DNA from: Cytophagaceae bacterium
GTDB lineage: Bacteria > Bacteroidota > Bacteroidia > Cytophagales > Spirosomataceae
Reading direction: 5' to 3'
NCBI GenBank assembly: GCA_027488335.1
Contig: JAIYBU010000165.1
Location: 1-34,448 of the forward strand
Length of the DNA: 34,448 bases
Below are positions 7,215-16,258 of the stretch, piece after piece. The position numbers and the translations under genes are program-made. Below the pieces are notes generated by a model. It was given only the letters and a program-made list of their open reading frames with translations, was not told the origin of the DNA and searched no databases. Within the stretch, counting starts at the first letter, position 1. Each line of letters begins with the position of its first letter.

Positions 7215-10200
7215 ACGCTTCTTCGATAACTTTTTTAGTTTTTTTCTCTCGCTTTCCACTACCAATTCCCGCAAAAATGACGTACAGACCAGGGATAATA
7301 ATTACTCCGAATATTGTTCCGAAGAGCATTCCTCCTGCGGCAGCCGTACCAATTGTTCGGTTTCCGATTGCACCTGCACCCGATGCCACCATGAGCGGAA
7401 TCAAACCCGCAATAAATGCAAAGGATGTCATTAAGATTGGGCGGAAACGAGCTACTGCACCACCAACGGCTGCTTCGAGTAGCGACTTACCTTGTTTTTG
7501 TTGGAGAATGGCAAATTCAACAATCAAAATGGCATTTTTACCCAGCAAACCAATGAGCATGACCATTGCTACTTGGGCGTAAATATTATTTTCTAAACCA
7601 AAAGTATATAAGAAAAACAACGAGCCGAAAATACCTACTGGCAAGGATAAAATAACAGGAAGCGGCAACAAGAAACTTTCGTATTGAGCAGAAAGCAAGA
7701 GATAAACGAATAATAAACAAATAGCAAAAATATACACCACTTGGTTGCCCGAAAGTACCTCTTCACGAGTCATACCCGACCATTCGTAGGCGTAGCCACG
7801 AGGCAGAGCAGTTTTGGCAACCTCTTCTACGGCTCTGATGGCATCGCCCGAACTATATCCTGTGGCTGCTTCGCCATTAAGCATGGCCGAAACGTACATA
7901 TTATAGCGAGTCAATTGCTCGGGGCCGTACACACGCTCAATGCGGCTAAAAATAGCGTAAGGCACCATTTCGCCATTTTTGTTTTTTATGCGTAGCTTCA
8001 TAATATCATCGGGCAAGGCTCTGTATTTAGGGTCGGCCTGAATCATTACTTTGTACATTTGCCCATATAAAATGAAGTTTGTGGCATAAAAACTACCAAT
8101 CAACGACTGCAAATTGCTCATGGCAGCATCAACCGAAATTCCCTTTTTGGCAGCCATATCTTGGTCGATATGAATCATGTATTGCGGGAAACTTGGATTG
8201 AAACTCGAAAAAGCATCTTTGATTTCGGGACGTTTTTTCAGCTCACCGATAAATTTCTCAGCAACGTCGGCCGTTTTTTGAAGATTCCCCGAACCTGTTT
8301 TATCCAATAATCTAACCTCAAATCCACTGGCATTACCAAAACCTGGCACGGCTGGTGGCGGAAAAAACTGAATCTCGGCATCTTTGATATGCTTCGTTTT
8401 CTCGATTAGTTGCTCAATAATATTGTTGGCAGTTGCTTTACGTTTGTCCCACGGTTTAAGGTTAATCGTACTCATACCAAACGAAGCCCCCACGCCATCG
8501 GTCATCATACTAAAACCCGATAAACTTGAAATCGACTCAACTTCGGTGATGGTTTGAGCAATTTTATCTACTTCGTTCATTACCTCTTCCGTACGCTCAA
8601 GTGTTGCTCCTACTGGTGTTGTTACGTTAGCGTAGATGGTTCCTTGGTCTTCGGTTGGAATAAAACTGCTTGGTAAAACACTGCCAACACCCCACGTAGC
8701 CACACAGAATCCACCCAAAACCAAGACCGTAACCAAACGTCGATTGGCAATTAAGCCAAGTAAACTACCGTATCGGTCAGAAAGTTTATCGTAGCCATTA
8801 TTGAATTTATGGAAGAAACGAGTCAGTAAGTTTTCTTTTTGGTACTCTCCGTGGGTATTTTTGAGCATTAACGCACACAAGGCTGGCGTAAGCGTAAGGG
8901 CATTTACACCAGAGATAACAATCGAAATAGCCATCGTGACCGAAAACTGTCGGTAAAAAACACCAACTGGCCCCGATAAAAACGCCACAGGCACAAACAC
9001 GGCCGACATTACGAGCGTGATGGCCACAATTGCCCCACTGATTTCGTCCATTGACTCGATGGTTGCTTCACGAGCATCAAGGTGTTTTTCTTGCATTTTG
9101 GCGTGAACCGCCTCCACAACCACAATGGCGTTATCAACCACGATACCGATTGCCAAAACCAAGGCAAAAAGTGTGAGTAAATTAATAGAAAAACCAAAAA
9201 GCTGCATAAAAGCGAAGGTTCCGACCAACGAAACTGGCACCGCCAACACAGGAATAAGCGTTGAGCGGAAATCTTGTAAGAATAAAAATACCACGATTGC
9301 TACCAACAAGAAGGCTTCGATGAGCGTTCGGATAACTTCGTGAATAGACGCATCTAAGAATCTCGAAACATCATAGCTGACGGTGTAGGTCATTCCTGGT
9401 GGGAAAGAAGTTTCTTTCAAATATGCCAAACGGTCTTTGATATTCTGAATTACCTCGCTGGCATTTGACCCTGGGCGTTGTTTCAATACGATAGCGGCCG
9501 AAGGTTTACCATTTTCTTTTGATAGTACATCATAATCGAGCGAGCCAAATTCTAAATCAGCTACATCTTTCAAACGCAACATTTCACCGCTTTCGGTTGC
9601 CTTAATGACCACATTTTCGTACTGCTCCTTCTTGGTCATTTTACCTGTATATCGTAATACGTATTGCATTGACTGAGCCTGACGCCCCGAACTTTCACCC
9701 ACCTTTCCTGGAGCGGCTTCTACGTTTTGTTCTTTGAGGGCTTTTACAATATCGTCGGCCGAAATCTGATACGCATCCATTCGAGCGGGTTTGAGCCACA
9801 CACGCATGGCGTATTCACGAGAACCCATAATATCGGCAAAACCCACGCCATCAATACGTTTTAGTTCGGCTAACACATTAATATCGGCAAAATTGTAAAT
9901 AAACTTCTCGTCAACGGTTGGGTCGTTGCTGATGAGGTTGATGTACATAAGCATCGAATTCACCTCTTTTTCGGTCGAAACCCCCGCTTTTATTACCTCT
10001 TCGGGTAATTCGTCAAGCACAGTCGTTACACGGTTTTGTACGTTTACGGCCGCTACGTCGGGGTCAGTTCCTACCTCAAAATATACTTGAATGATACTCG
10101 TGCCGTCGTTTCCAGAGGTGGAAGTCATGTAGGTCATGTTTGGCACACCATTGATGGCACGCTCAAGCGGAGTCACTACGGCTTTGGCACAAACCTCGGA

Positions 10201-10359
10201 GTTTGCACCTGTATATTTAGTCGTAACGGTTACGGCGGGCGGAGCAATATCAGGATATTGTGTAATAGGCAGACCTGTCATGGCCAAAACGCCCAAAATC
10301 ACGATAAACAAAGATATGACCAGCGATAACACTGGCCTGTTGATGAAATTAGTAAACAT
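7207..10359 (-). CDS. HAE1-type RND efflux transporter (AcrB/MexB-like inner membrane pump)
   Basis: A proton-driven inner-membrane exporter of hydrophobic or amphiphilic compounds. Its 1050 residues match the family length. It opens with MFTNFINRPVLSLVISLFIV and PITQYPDIAPPAVTV, followed by two porter/docking halves and twelve expected membrane helices. The TM4 proton-relay motif reads GIVVDNAIVVVE: Asp409 aligns with AcrB Asp407, but residue 410 is Asn where AcrB has Asp408. The TM10 lysine is present in LLGKNAILIVEFA. The gene begins 14 nt after the adaptor gene and overlaps the channel gene by 8 nt. No regulator gene is adjacent. Confidence 0.96.
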   Translation of the reverse strand: MFTNFINRPVLSLVISLFIVILGVLAMTGLPITQYPDIAPPAVTVTTKYTGANSEVCAKAVVTPLERAINGVPNMTYMTSTSGNDGTSIIQVYFEVGTDPDVAAVNVQNRVTTVLDELPEEVIKAGVSTEKEVNSMLMYINLISNDPTVDEKFIYNFADINVLAELKRIDGVGFADIMGSREYAMRVWLKPARMDAYQISADDIVKALKEQNVEAAPGKVGESSGRQAQSMQYVLRYTGKMTKKEQYENVVIKATESGEMLRLKDVADLEFGSLDYDVLSKENGKPSAAIVLKQRPGSNASEVIQNIKDRLAYLKETSFPPGMTYTVSYDVSRFLDASIHEVIRTLIEAFLLVAIVVFLFLQDFRSTLIPVLAVPVSLVGTFAFMQLFGFSINLLTLFALVLAIGIVVDNAIVVVEAVHAKMQEKHLDAREATIESMDEISGAIVAITLVMSAVFVPVAFLSGPVGVFYRQFSVTMAISIVISGVNALTLTPALCALMLKNTHGEYQKENLLTRFFHKFNNGYDKLSDRYGSLLGLIANRRLVTVLVLGGFCVATWGVGSVLPSSFIPTEDQGTIYANVTTPVGATLERTEEVMNEVDKIAQTITEVESISSLSGFSMMTDGVGASFGMSTINLKPWDKRKATANNIIEQLIEKTKHIKDAEIQFFPPPAVPGFGNASGFEVRLLDKTGSGNLQKTADVAEKFIGELKKRPEIKDAFSSFNPSFPQYMIHIDQDMAAKKGISVDAAMSNLQSLIGSFYATNFILYGQMYKVMIQADPKYRALPDDIMKLRIKNKNGEMVPYAIFSRIERVYGPEQLTRYNMYVSAMLNGEAATGYSSGDAIRAVEEVAKTALPRGYAYEWSGMTREEVLSGNQVVYIFAICLLFVYLLLSAQYESFLLPLPVILSLPVGIFGSLFFLYTFGLENNIYAQVAMVMLIGLLGKNAILIVEFAILQQKQGKSLLEAAVGGAVARFRPILMTSFAFIAGLIPLMVASGAGAIGNRTIGTAAAGGMLFGTIFGVIIIPGLYVIFAGIGSGKREKKTKKVIEEAYV

Positions 10360-10373
10360 AGTTTTCGGTGGGA

Positions 10374-11513
10374 TTATTCGGGTGTGTTCACGTAAGTTAA
10401 TTCCTTAGAAATCTCGTTCATTTCCACAAATTGTGGTTTTACGGTCATTCCATCTTTGATGTTCTGCACACCTTCGTAAATGATTTTATCGTCTTCATCT
10501 AAGCCCGATTCTACGATGTAGTAATGCGGCATTCGGTGCTTTGAAGTAATGGCTTTGGTTTTGACTTGATTTTTATTGTCAAGTACATAGACATACATGC
10601 GGTCTTGAATTTCGAACGTAGCTTTTTGCGGAATAATCAAGGCATTTTTGTAGTTTTTCAGTAATCTGACCTTCCCACTCGCCCCGTGTTTCAATACTTT
10701 TTCAGGATTATTGAACCTGGCTCTGAAAGCGATGTTTCCCGTACTTTGGTCGATTTCCCCCTCGGTAGTTTCTATTTTTCCTTTGAATGGATGCTCTTCT
10801 CCATTGGCCAAAATTAAAGTAACATTGCTCGAATTATGGGTATTTTCTTTAAAATTTGTTACATAATTGAGGTATTCCTTCTCCGAAACATCAAAATAAG
10901 CGAACACTTCACTATTATTTGATATATTGGTTAGGAGTGTCCCATCTTCAATCAAAGAGCCTATCTTATTGGGAATCCGATTCACGATTCCATTAAAAGG
11001 TGCTTTTACTTGTGTATATGTCAGCTGGATTTTCGTATAAGATTCGTGTGCCTTCGCTTCTTCCACTTTGGCTTTCATCATTTCAACTTTATTTTCAGCC
11101 GCCTTTAATTCAGTATTCGATACTACATTTTTCTCAACGAGTCTTTTTACGTTGCTTAGTTCTATTTCAGCAGCTTTTTCTTCGGCAATAATACTTTTCA
11201 GAACCGCACTCGCTTTAGCAATTTCTTCATTAAGCTCGGGGTTATGAATCGTAAAAAGCAGCTGTCCTTGTTTTACGTACTTTCCTTCATCAATGAAAAT
11301 TTTATCGAGATAGCCTTTAATTCTGGCTCTGATTTCTACATTCTGAATGGCGTTGATTTCGGCCACATAATCAGTTGAAAGCGTAGTGTCAATCTTAATC
11401 GGTGAGGTTACTGGATAGTTCTCCACCACCTGCGTTTGTTTGGTTTCTTCATTGGCACAAGACGATACAACAATTATCGTACAAATACCTAATAGTGCGT
11501 GTTTCATTTTCAT
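10374..11513 (-). CDS. RND efflux periplasmic adaptor subunit (membrane fusion protein)
   Basis: This adaptor links the inner-membrane pump to the outer-membrane channel. The 379-residue product starts MKMKHALLGICTIIVVSSC, with the lipobox cysteine at residue 19; Met3 is an equally plausible start. The lipoyl/barrel-sandwich half is visible as IRARIKGYLDKIFIDEGKYV, followed by an alpha-hairpin rich in Ala/Glu/Lys (about residues 90-150), the second lipoyl half VKAPFNGIVNRIPNKIGSLI and then the beta-barrel domain. It is the first gene of the operon. The 197-nt stretch upstream (11514-11710) contains a 7-bp inverted repeat with a TTTT spacer at 11582-11599, which might be an operator, but I found no convincing promoter. 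Confidence 0.94.
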   Translation of the reverse strand: MKMKHALLGICTIIVVSSCANEETKQTQVVENYPVTSPIKIDTTLSTDYVAEINAIQNVEIRARIKGYLDKIFIDEGKYVKQGQLLFTIHNPELNEEIAKASAVLKSIIAEEKAAEIELSNVKRLVEKNVVSNTELKAAENKVEMMKAKVEEAKAHESYTKIQLTYTQVKAPFNGIVNRIPNKIGSLIEDGTLLTNISNNSEVFAYFDVSEKEYLNYVTNFKENTHNSSNVTLILANGEEHPFKGKIETTEGEIDQSTGNIAFRARFNNPEKVLKHGASGKVRLLKNYKNALIIPQKATFEIQDRMYVYVLDNKNQVKTKAITSKHRMPHYYIVESGLDEDDKIIYEGVQNIKDGMTVKPQFVEMNEISKELTYVNTPE

Positions 11514-11710
11514 TCTTTGGTTAATTGTAAAGCTTAGATAATCAATGGAGTATTTTGAAATTAAAAGATTTTAATCTGACCTTCAAAGTTTTCTTTGAAA
11601 GTCAAAAATGATTATTAAAATCATACAACAAATCACCTTAAACCAAATTAAATTTGGGAAAAGCACTTGCTTTCAAAATAATAGGAAGAAAAAAATGGTA
11701 GTAGTTAAAA

Positions 11711-12025
11711 TTACTTAGGAGGTGGTGTATTGTGGCCTAAGTAGATTTCGCAGGTATTTTGTAGGTAAGAGAAATGATGCAAGGTTAAACCTAAGTAAGA
11801 AAAATGGAATATCGAAATTCGTTCGAATAAGCTATCTTCTACTTGTTCGATAGTAGTTTCGTTTAAGTCGATAATACCCCCATCATCAACAAGTTCTATG
11901 TCTGAATTTGAGCAAACAATGCCATCTCTGGAAAACATATCGCACAATGTTGTATAACTACTCGATATAAGGGTAGTTACTAACATCAAGAAATACATTT
12001 TTGAAAGAATCTGTTTACTCATCAA
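11711..12025 (-). CDS. small putative exported protein
   Basis: I do not recognise this 104-residue product. It begins MMSKQILSKMYFLMLVTTLI, a plausible Sec signal with a short positive n-region and hydrophobic core, then an acidic middle (SDIELVDDGGIIDLNE) and a C-terminal part with the similar segments FHFSYLGL and HHFSYLQN, ending in TPPPK. Mature cysteines could form a disulfide. It precedes the efflux operon on the same strand, 197 nt before the adaptor gene, so linkage is possible but not shown. The region is AT-rich and there is no homology I can cite, so a chance reading frame is possible. Confidence 0.45.
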   Translation of the reverse strand: MMSKQILSKMYFLMLVTTLISSSYTTLCDMFSRDGIVCSNSDIELVDDGGIIDLNETTIEQVEDSLFERISIFHFSYLGLTLHHFSYLQNTCEIYLGHNTPPPK

Positions 12026-12268
12026 GTCATCAAGCTTAATTGTTCATTCAGCAAATATAACTTAAACGAGTTATAGTTCAGAATTGTTCCTGTCGAATAG
12101 GATACCAACTAACACATTGTGTCGATGAAAACATTAAAAAATATAGCCTGAGAGGCCATTCATAAGGCTTTTGAAGACAAAATTAGAATTATATTAGAAA
12201 ATACATTATAGGTTTTCTTGCGAATAAATTTTTCATTTTTTCTTGAATTTACTCCAGCAGAAGTCACA

Positions 12269-12303
12269 AAAAAGCTCTTACTTACTAAAAATAAGAGCTT
12301 TTT
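12269..12303 (-). terminator. terminator after the S1/P1 nuclease gene
   Basis: A perfect 12-bp inverted repeat (12269-12280 and 12292-12303, core AGCTCTTA/TAAGAGCT) has an 11-base loop and T-runs on both ends. It lies 19 nt after the stop codon of the minus-strand nuclease gene. The remaining gap 12026-12268 is AT-rich; I see no gene or RNA in it. Confidence 0.75.
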
Positions 12304-12322
12304 AAATAAATGAAAACAGATT

Positions 12323-13108
12323 TTATCTAAAAACCTCATTTAGCAAACCAGCCAGTCGTACACCGCCTTTCAGAAGTTGTTGATTGAGCATTTCTACGTT
12401 TTCAAAATCGTAGCGATAGCTTAGGCGTGGCTCTTGGGTCTTGATGCCTGCGTATAATTTATCAGCCAATTGATACGACTCAAAAAACCATTCGGTCATG
12501 GGTTGTTTTTGCCATTCACGGCGTTGCTGCTTGCTTACGTGATTGATATTTGTTGAGTATTCGGTATAGCTTAGGTTTTGAAACTCTATCAGCTTGCTAT
12601 CCCAAAGGGCGTGTAGGTTAGTGGCATCGGCAAACCAAAACGCTTTAATTCGGTTTCCGCCTAAATCTTCCAAACGCCCGACGTGCATTGGTTGATGAAT
12701 ATCGCCCGCAATATGAATCAATAAGCGTAGATAAAACCGCTTCTTTTCAAGTGAATTTTTCTTGTTTTTGAGTTCACCAATCAAAAAGTTAAGTTTTGTG
12801 TAGGCATCTGTTTTAGTGTCTTCTTGCAAATATTTGGTAAACTCTTCATTATTAAGACCCGATTTAACATTGATATAGTGCCACGAATCGAGATATTTGA
12901 ATGACGTATCAGACTTTATGAAATCAGCCCAATTACTCGAAATTGCCACCGATTCTGAACCCAAAATTTTACGAATATTGCGTTTTGCTTTGCATGAAAG
13001 ATACGAATTGGCAATTTGCCCCACTACTCGATGCCCTGTTGAACCCCAAGAGAAACCTTGTAAGGAAATTGCAAGTAAAACAAGTAGTATAGATGTCTTT
13101 TTTAACAT
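12323..13108 (-). CDS. S1/P1 family nuclease
   Basis: A secreted zinc-dependent nuclease that degrades single-stranded nucleic acid and releases 5'-nucleotides. The 261-residue precursor has a signal peptide (MLKKTSILLVLLAISLQGFS). Cleavage would leave Trp21 as the mature N-terminus, as required in this family, where the N-terminal Trp binds zinc. Other metal ligands are visible: His26 in WGSTGHRVVG, Asp62 in NWADFIKSD, His77 in WHYIN, His132/Asp136/His142 in HIAGDIHQPMHVG, and His166/Asp170 in NLHALWD. Length and motif order match the family. It is probably monocistronic; likely role is scavenging of phosphate or nucleosides (inference). Confidence 0.95.
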   Translation of the reverse strand: MLKKTSILLVLLAISLQGFSWGSTGHRVVGQIANSYLSCKAKRNIRKILGSESVAISSNWADFIKSDTSFKYLDSWHYINVKSGLNNEEFTKYLQEDTKTDAYTKLNFLIGELKNKKNSLEKKRFYLRLLIHIAGDIHQPMHVGRLEDLGGNRIKAFWFADATNLHALWDSKLIEFQNLSYTEYSTNINHVSKQQRREWQKQPMTEWFFESYQLADKLYAGIKTQEPRLSYRYDFENVEMLNQQLLKGGVRLAGLLNEVFR

Positions 13109-13151
13109 TATGGTAATAGTTTATTTAAAATTTCATGCAAATTAACGAATA

Positions 13152-13245
13152 AACCACGGGGTTTCACGGTGTAAATGCACTGAGTTTCATGAAGTTAAAA
13201 AACCATTGTGAAACTCAGTATAAAGCTCCGTGAGGCTCCGTGGTT
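13152..13245. repeat. nested inverted repeat, possible dispersed palindromic element or terminator
   Basis: Three nested complementary pairs span 94 bp: outer AACCACGG/CCGTGGTT (13152-13159 and 13238-13245), middle TCACGG/CCGTGA (13164-13169 and 13228-13233) and inner ACTGAGTTTCA/TGAAACTCAGT (13179-13189 and 13209-13219), with a 19-base loop. It lies between the nuclease gene and the oxidoreductase gene, both on the minus strand, and begins 18 nt after the oxidoreductase stop. It may end that transcript, although no U-run follows. The CCACGG-type arms resemble repeats I recall from other bacterial intergenic regions, which suggests a mobile or dispersed element; that is inference. Confidence 0.65.
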
Positions 13246-13263
13246 AAAATATCGATTAAATGC

Positions 13264-14640
13264 TTATTTTTTCTTAACCTTCATCGCAACTGGGTCCCAG
13301 TTGATGATTTTTTTGTCGAAGTAACTCAAATTACAAGCCAACGCTGGTGCGGCAGCACGGAAACCGAAAACAGGGTCTTGTATCGTTTCTTGGCTTCCTT
13401 TACGCACATTTTCAAAGAAATTTTGAAAATGTTGAGCGTGGGCATCGTCCGTTTTAGGTGTCTCAAATTTTATTTCTTCCACTGGCGGTGCTACACGGTC
13501 TGACTCTGCGTATTTAGCATCGTATTCTTTTTTGTATTCTTGCTGCATAGCATCCGAGAAGGTTGCGTAGCTTTCACCTGCACCATAACCTGGGGCTTTT
13601 GGTAATTTACGTTTTGTAAGCGTTAATCCTTGGGCATTCCACAAGATTTCACCCTCAGTTCCTACAATACGAGTGACGTTTTTGATGGCTCCTGCATTGG
13701 CAAAGTTTACACGCAATACAGCTTGGAATTTTGTATGTTTGTCGGTATCAGGATAATCAAGCACTGTTACCATTACATCTGGCACATCACGCCCATCTTT
13801 CCAGTAACTCAACTCGCCCGAAGCAAAAATTCTTTCTGGCCCAATTGCACCCGTTGCGTAGTGCATTCCTGTAATCAAATGCACGAATAAATCGCCCGCT
13901 ACACCCGTGCCATAATCACGGTAATTTCTCCAGCGGAAAAAACGAGTAGCATCAAATGGGCGTTTTGGAGCATCACCCAAGAATGTATCCCAATCAATGG
14001 TTTTTGGCGAAGCATCGGGCGGAATCGAATACGTCCAAGCACCCAAAGCATTATATCGGTCGTAAGTTGCTTCTATAAAATTCAAATCTCCGATTGCTCC
14101 CGTACTCATCAATCGGCGAGCTTCGGCATAAGCCGCACCACTACTTGGCTGACTACCCACTTGCACGGTTTTACCCGTTTTTCGCCAAGTGTCAATCATT
14201 GCGTGGCCTTCATCGATGTGCTGCACCATTGGTTTTTGGCAATAGACATTTTTGCCAGCCTTCATGGCCGCAATACTGATGTGGTCGTGCCAGTGGTCAG
14301 GTGTAGCAATAATTACAGCATCAATATCTTTTCGGTCTAATATTTCTCGGTAATCACGAGTCGTGAAAAGGTCTTTATTGAATGCTTCTTTGGCATGAAT
14401 CAAACGACCATCGTATAAATCGGCGGCGGCCACAAACTCGACATCGGGATTACGAAGAGCGGCACGAGTATCGCCGTGTCCTTGAATACCGAAACCGATG
14501 GTTGCAAAACGCAGCTTATCGTTAGGACTGATTTTCTTTAAATCTTTGATGATATTGAAAGGTTTGGCAAAAGTATCGGTTGCCAACATAACCGAGGCCG
14601 CTCCTACGCCTTTAATAAATTTTCTACGAGATGATTGCAT
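13264..14640 (-). CDS. Gfo/Idh/MocA family oxidoreductase with Tat signal
   Basis: A predicted NAD(P)-dependent sugar or polyol oxidoreductase exported by the Tat pathway. The ATG at 14640 gives MQSSRRKFIKGVGAASVMLA with an RR-x-F-I-K Tat motif; an upstream in-frame TTG would only add nine residues. The Rossmann fold begins near LRFATIGFGIQGHGD and includes VEFVAAADLYDGR, ATPDHWHDHISIAAMKAGKN and the EKP-like motif VYCQKPMV, where Gln replaces the usual Glu. The C-terminal substrate domain contains DYGTGVAGDLFVHLITGMHY. It is 458 residues long, typical for exported members. It is divergent from the rhamnogalacturonan cassette and may serve sugar metabolism, but the substrate is unknown. Confidence 0.9.
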   Translation of the reverse strand: MQSSRRKFIKGVGAASVMLATDTFAKPFNIIKDLKKISPNDKLRFATIGFGIQGHGDTRAALRNPDVEFVAAADLYDGRLIHAKEAFNKDLFTTRDYREILDRKDIDAVIIATPDHWHDHISIAAMKAGKNVYCQKPMVQHIDEGHAMIDTWRKTGKTVQVGSQPSSGAAYAEARRLMSTGAIGDLNFIEATYDRYNALGAWTYSIPPDASPKTIDWDTFLGDAPKRPFDATRFFRWRNYRDYGTGVAGDLFVHLITGMHYATGAIGPERIFASGELSYWKDGRDVPDVMVTVLDYPDTDKHTKFQAVLRVNFANAGAIKNVTRIVGTEGEILWNAQGLTLTKRKLPKAPGYGAGESYATFSDAMQQEYKKEYDAKYAESDRVAPPVEEIKFETPKTDDAHAQHFQNFFENVRKGSQETIQDPVFGFRAAAPALACNLSYFDKKIINWDPVAMKVKKK

Positions 14641-14888
14641 GATGAATTGATGATAGTTTTTAGGCAATACATTAAAAGCAGTATTGCAGGGTGAATATTT
14701 TTGAAGCGATGAAATTAGTTCAAAAAAAGGCTTTTGTAAATGTTTTTGTGAATTTTATTTTAAAAAAATTTAAGAAAGAAACTCTTTCGACAAGTACCGA
14801 TAATCTATCGACCACCCTTACCTCTATCCGTGTGACCACAGGAGAGTATCGAATGACGAATTTGCTTATTTTGCCATATAATTTATAG

Positions 14889-14896
14889 TATATTTG
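14889..14896 (+). promoter_or_regulatory. candidate -7 promoter element before the GH105 gene
   Basis: TATATTTG matches the Bacteroidota TAnnTTTG element, 51 nt before the GH105 start. No TTTG lies at the ideal 19-21-bp spacing (the nearest are 15 and 24 bp away), so this is tentative. The remainder of the 306-nt divergent gap 14641-14946 shows no gene that I can support; a 65-codon open frame in it has unremarkable low-complexity content. Confidence 0.4.
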
Positions 14897-14946
14897 CTAT
14901 GCTTTAGCAGTTGTCATCTAATCTCTATTAATCAAAAAAACTTGAT

Positions 14947-16077
14947 ATGCGACGTCGATTCGTTTCATCGCTATTCCTTTTATGCTTGATTTATACCCAA
15001 ATACAAGCACAGAAACTGCCCCAAAAAGCCGAGCTTCTCACAGCTCTTACTTCTGCAAATGCTTATTTCATGAACGAATGGCCTGATGTAAGCAAGCCTA
15101 TTTGGGCAACCGATAAAACTCGTCCGAGTAATATCTGGACTCGTGGGGTTTATTACGAAGGACTCATGGCTCTCTACAAAATTGATAAACAAAAACACTA
15201 CTACGATTATGCAGTTTCGTGGGGGGAAGCCCACAAATGGGGACTCCGCAATGGCACAAAAACCCGCAATGGTGACGACCAATGTTGCGGACAAACCTAC
15301 ATGGATTTGTATTTGATTGACCCGAAACCTGAGCGAATCAGAGACATAAAAGCCTGCATGGACAACATGGTAAATAGCGAAAAAAAGGACGATTGGACGT
15401 GGATTGATGCCCTACAAATGGCAATGCCTGTTTTTGCACAACTGGGCGTAATCTATAAAGATGACCGCTACTACGAGAAAATGTACGAAATGTATATTCA
15501 CACCAAAAATGTGGAAGGCACAAAAGGTTTGTATAATCCAACCGAAAAACTGTGGTATAGAGATAAGGATTTCGACCCACCGTACACCACTCCCGCAGGC
15601 AAAAGTTGCTATTGGTCTCGTGGCGATGGCTGGGTGGTAGCTGCTTTGGTGCGTGTATTGGATATTATGCCCAAAAATGCTCCTCACCGTGAAGAATACG
15701 AAAAAACTTTCTTAGAAATGATGGAAGTTTTACCAGCTTACCAAAGAGCTGATGGCTTTTGGAATGTAAGCATCACCGACGAAACCGATTTTGGTGGAAA
15801 AGAACTCACAGGTACTGCATTATTTACTTACGGAATGGCTTGGGGCGTAAACAAAGGGGTACTGAACAAGAAAAAATACACGCCAATCATTGCCAAAGCC
15901 ATGAATGCTATGATGAAAGACTGCCTGCATCCAAACGGATTTTTAGGTTATGTACAAGGCACAGGCAAAGAACCCAAAGACGGCCAACCACTCAGCTACG
16001 ATAAAGTACCAAACTTCACCGATTTTGGCGTAGGTTGCTATTTATTGGCTGGTACTGAGGTTTACAAGATGAAATAA
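14947..16077 (+). CDS. GH105 unsaturated rhamnogalacturonyl hydrolase
   Basis: Predicted to hydrolyse the unsaturated galacturonyl residue from oligosaccharides made by rhamnogalacturonan lyases (YteR/RhiN type). The 376-residue precursor begins MRRRFVSSLFLLCLIYTQIQ with a signal peptide ending near AQK. The family (alpha/alpha)6 barrel is indicated by NIWTRGVYYEGLMALYKI, RNGDDQCCGQTYMDLYLI (Asp110/Asp111) and WTWIDALQMAMPVFAQLG (Asp154, candidate general acid), then CYWSRGDGWVVAALVRVLD at 221-239. Length fits GH88/GH105. It starts a plus-strand cluster with GH106 and CE12 enzymes, which supports rhamnogalacturonan rather than other uronyl substrates. GH88 is the alternative family. Confidence 0.92.
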   Translation: MRRRFVSSLFLLCLIYTQIQAQKLPQKAELLTALTSANAYFMNEWPDVSKPIWATDKTRPSNIWTRGVYYEGLMALYKIDKQKHYYDYAVSWGEAHKWGLRNGTKTRNGDDQCCGQTYMDLYLIDPKPERIRDIKACMDNMVNSEKKDDWTWIDALQMAMPVFAQLGVIYKDDRYYEKMYEMYIHTKNVEGTKGLYNPTEKLWYRDKDFDPPYTTPAGKSCYWSRGDGWVVAALVRVLDIMPKNAPHREEYEKTFLEMMEVLPAYQRADGFWNVSITDETDFGGKELTGTALFTYGMAWGVNKGVLNKKKYTPIIAKAMNAMMKDCLHPNGFLGYVQGTGKEPKDGQPLSYDKVPNFTDFGVGCYLLAGTEVYKMK

Positions 16078-16095
16078 AATAATATTCAAATAAAC

Positions 16096-16217
16096 ACCCA
16101 TTAAAATGGGTAACTAAAGGAACAACGGATACATTCTCTATACCTTTTTGACGACTTGAAGTCGTCAAAATAAAAGCAATTATTCCTTTGTTCTCTTAGA
16201 TAGCGAATTTATTCGCT
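16096..16217. repeat. cluster of three short palindromes after the GH105 gene
   Basis: Three hairpins follow one another in 122 bp: ACCCATT/AATGGGT (16096-16111), TTTTGACGAC-TTGAA-GTCGTCAAAA (16146-16170) and AGCGAATTTATTCGCT (16202-16217). The second, with a 5-base loop and flanking T and A runs, could work as a terminator for GH105. The other two have no U-run. Such palindromic phrases recur in intergenic regions of this phylum as I recall it; here they separate GH105 from GH106, so the two may not be fully co-transcribed. Confidence 0.6.
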
Positions 16218-16258
16218 GCAAAAGTATAATACAAAGTGTTACTTTAAAAAAGAGAAAA

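Noticed and set aside
10036..10408. Overlapping plus-strand open frames at the 5' end of the RND pump gene
   Set aside because: Antisense shadows; the minus strand encodes the conserved pump N-terminus.
12026..12322. Possible tRNA or small RNA in the AT-rich gap
   Set aside because: No cloverleaf or T-arm sequence found; only the terminator hairpin is supported.
13264..14640. Assignment of the oxidoreductase to GH109
   Set aside because: It has a Tat signal and the Gfo/Idh fold like GH109, but the motif VYCQKPMV and overall pattern fit a general Gfo/Idh oxidoreductase, and no GH109-specific feature was seen.
14691..14888. 65-codon open frame in the divergent gap before GH105
   Set aside because: Low-complexity Lys/Phe/Thr-rich content, no signal or domain, and it ends at a candidate promoter region.
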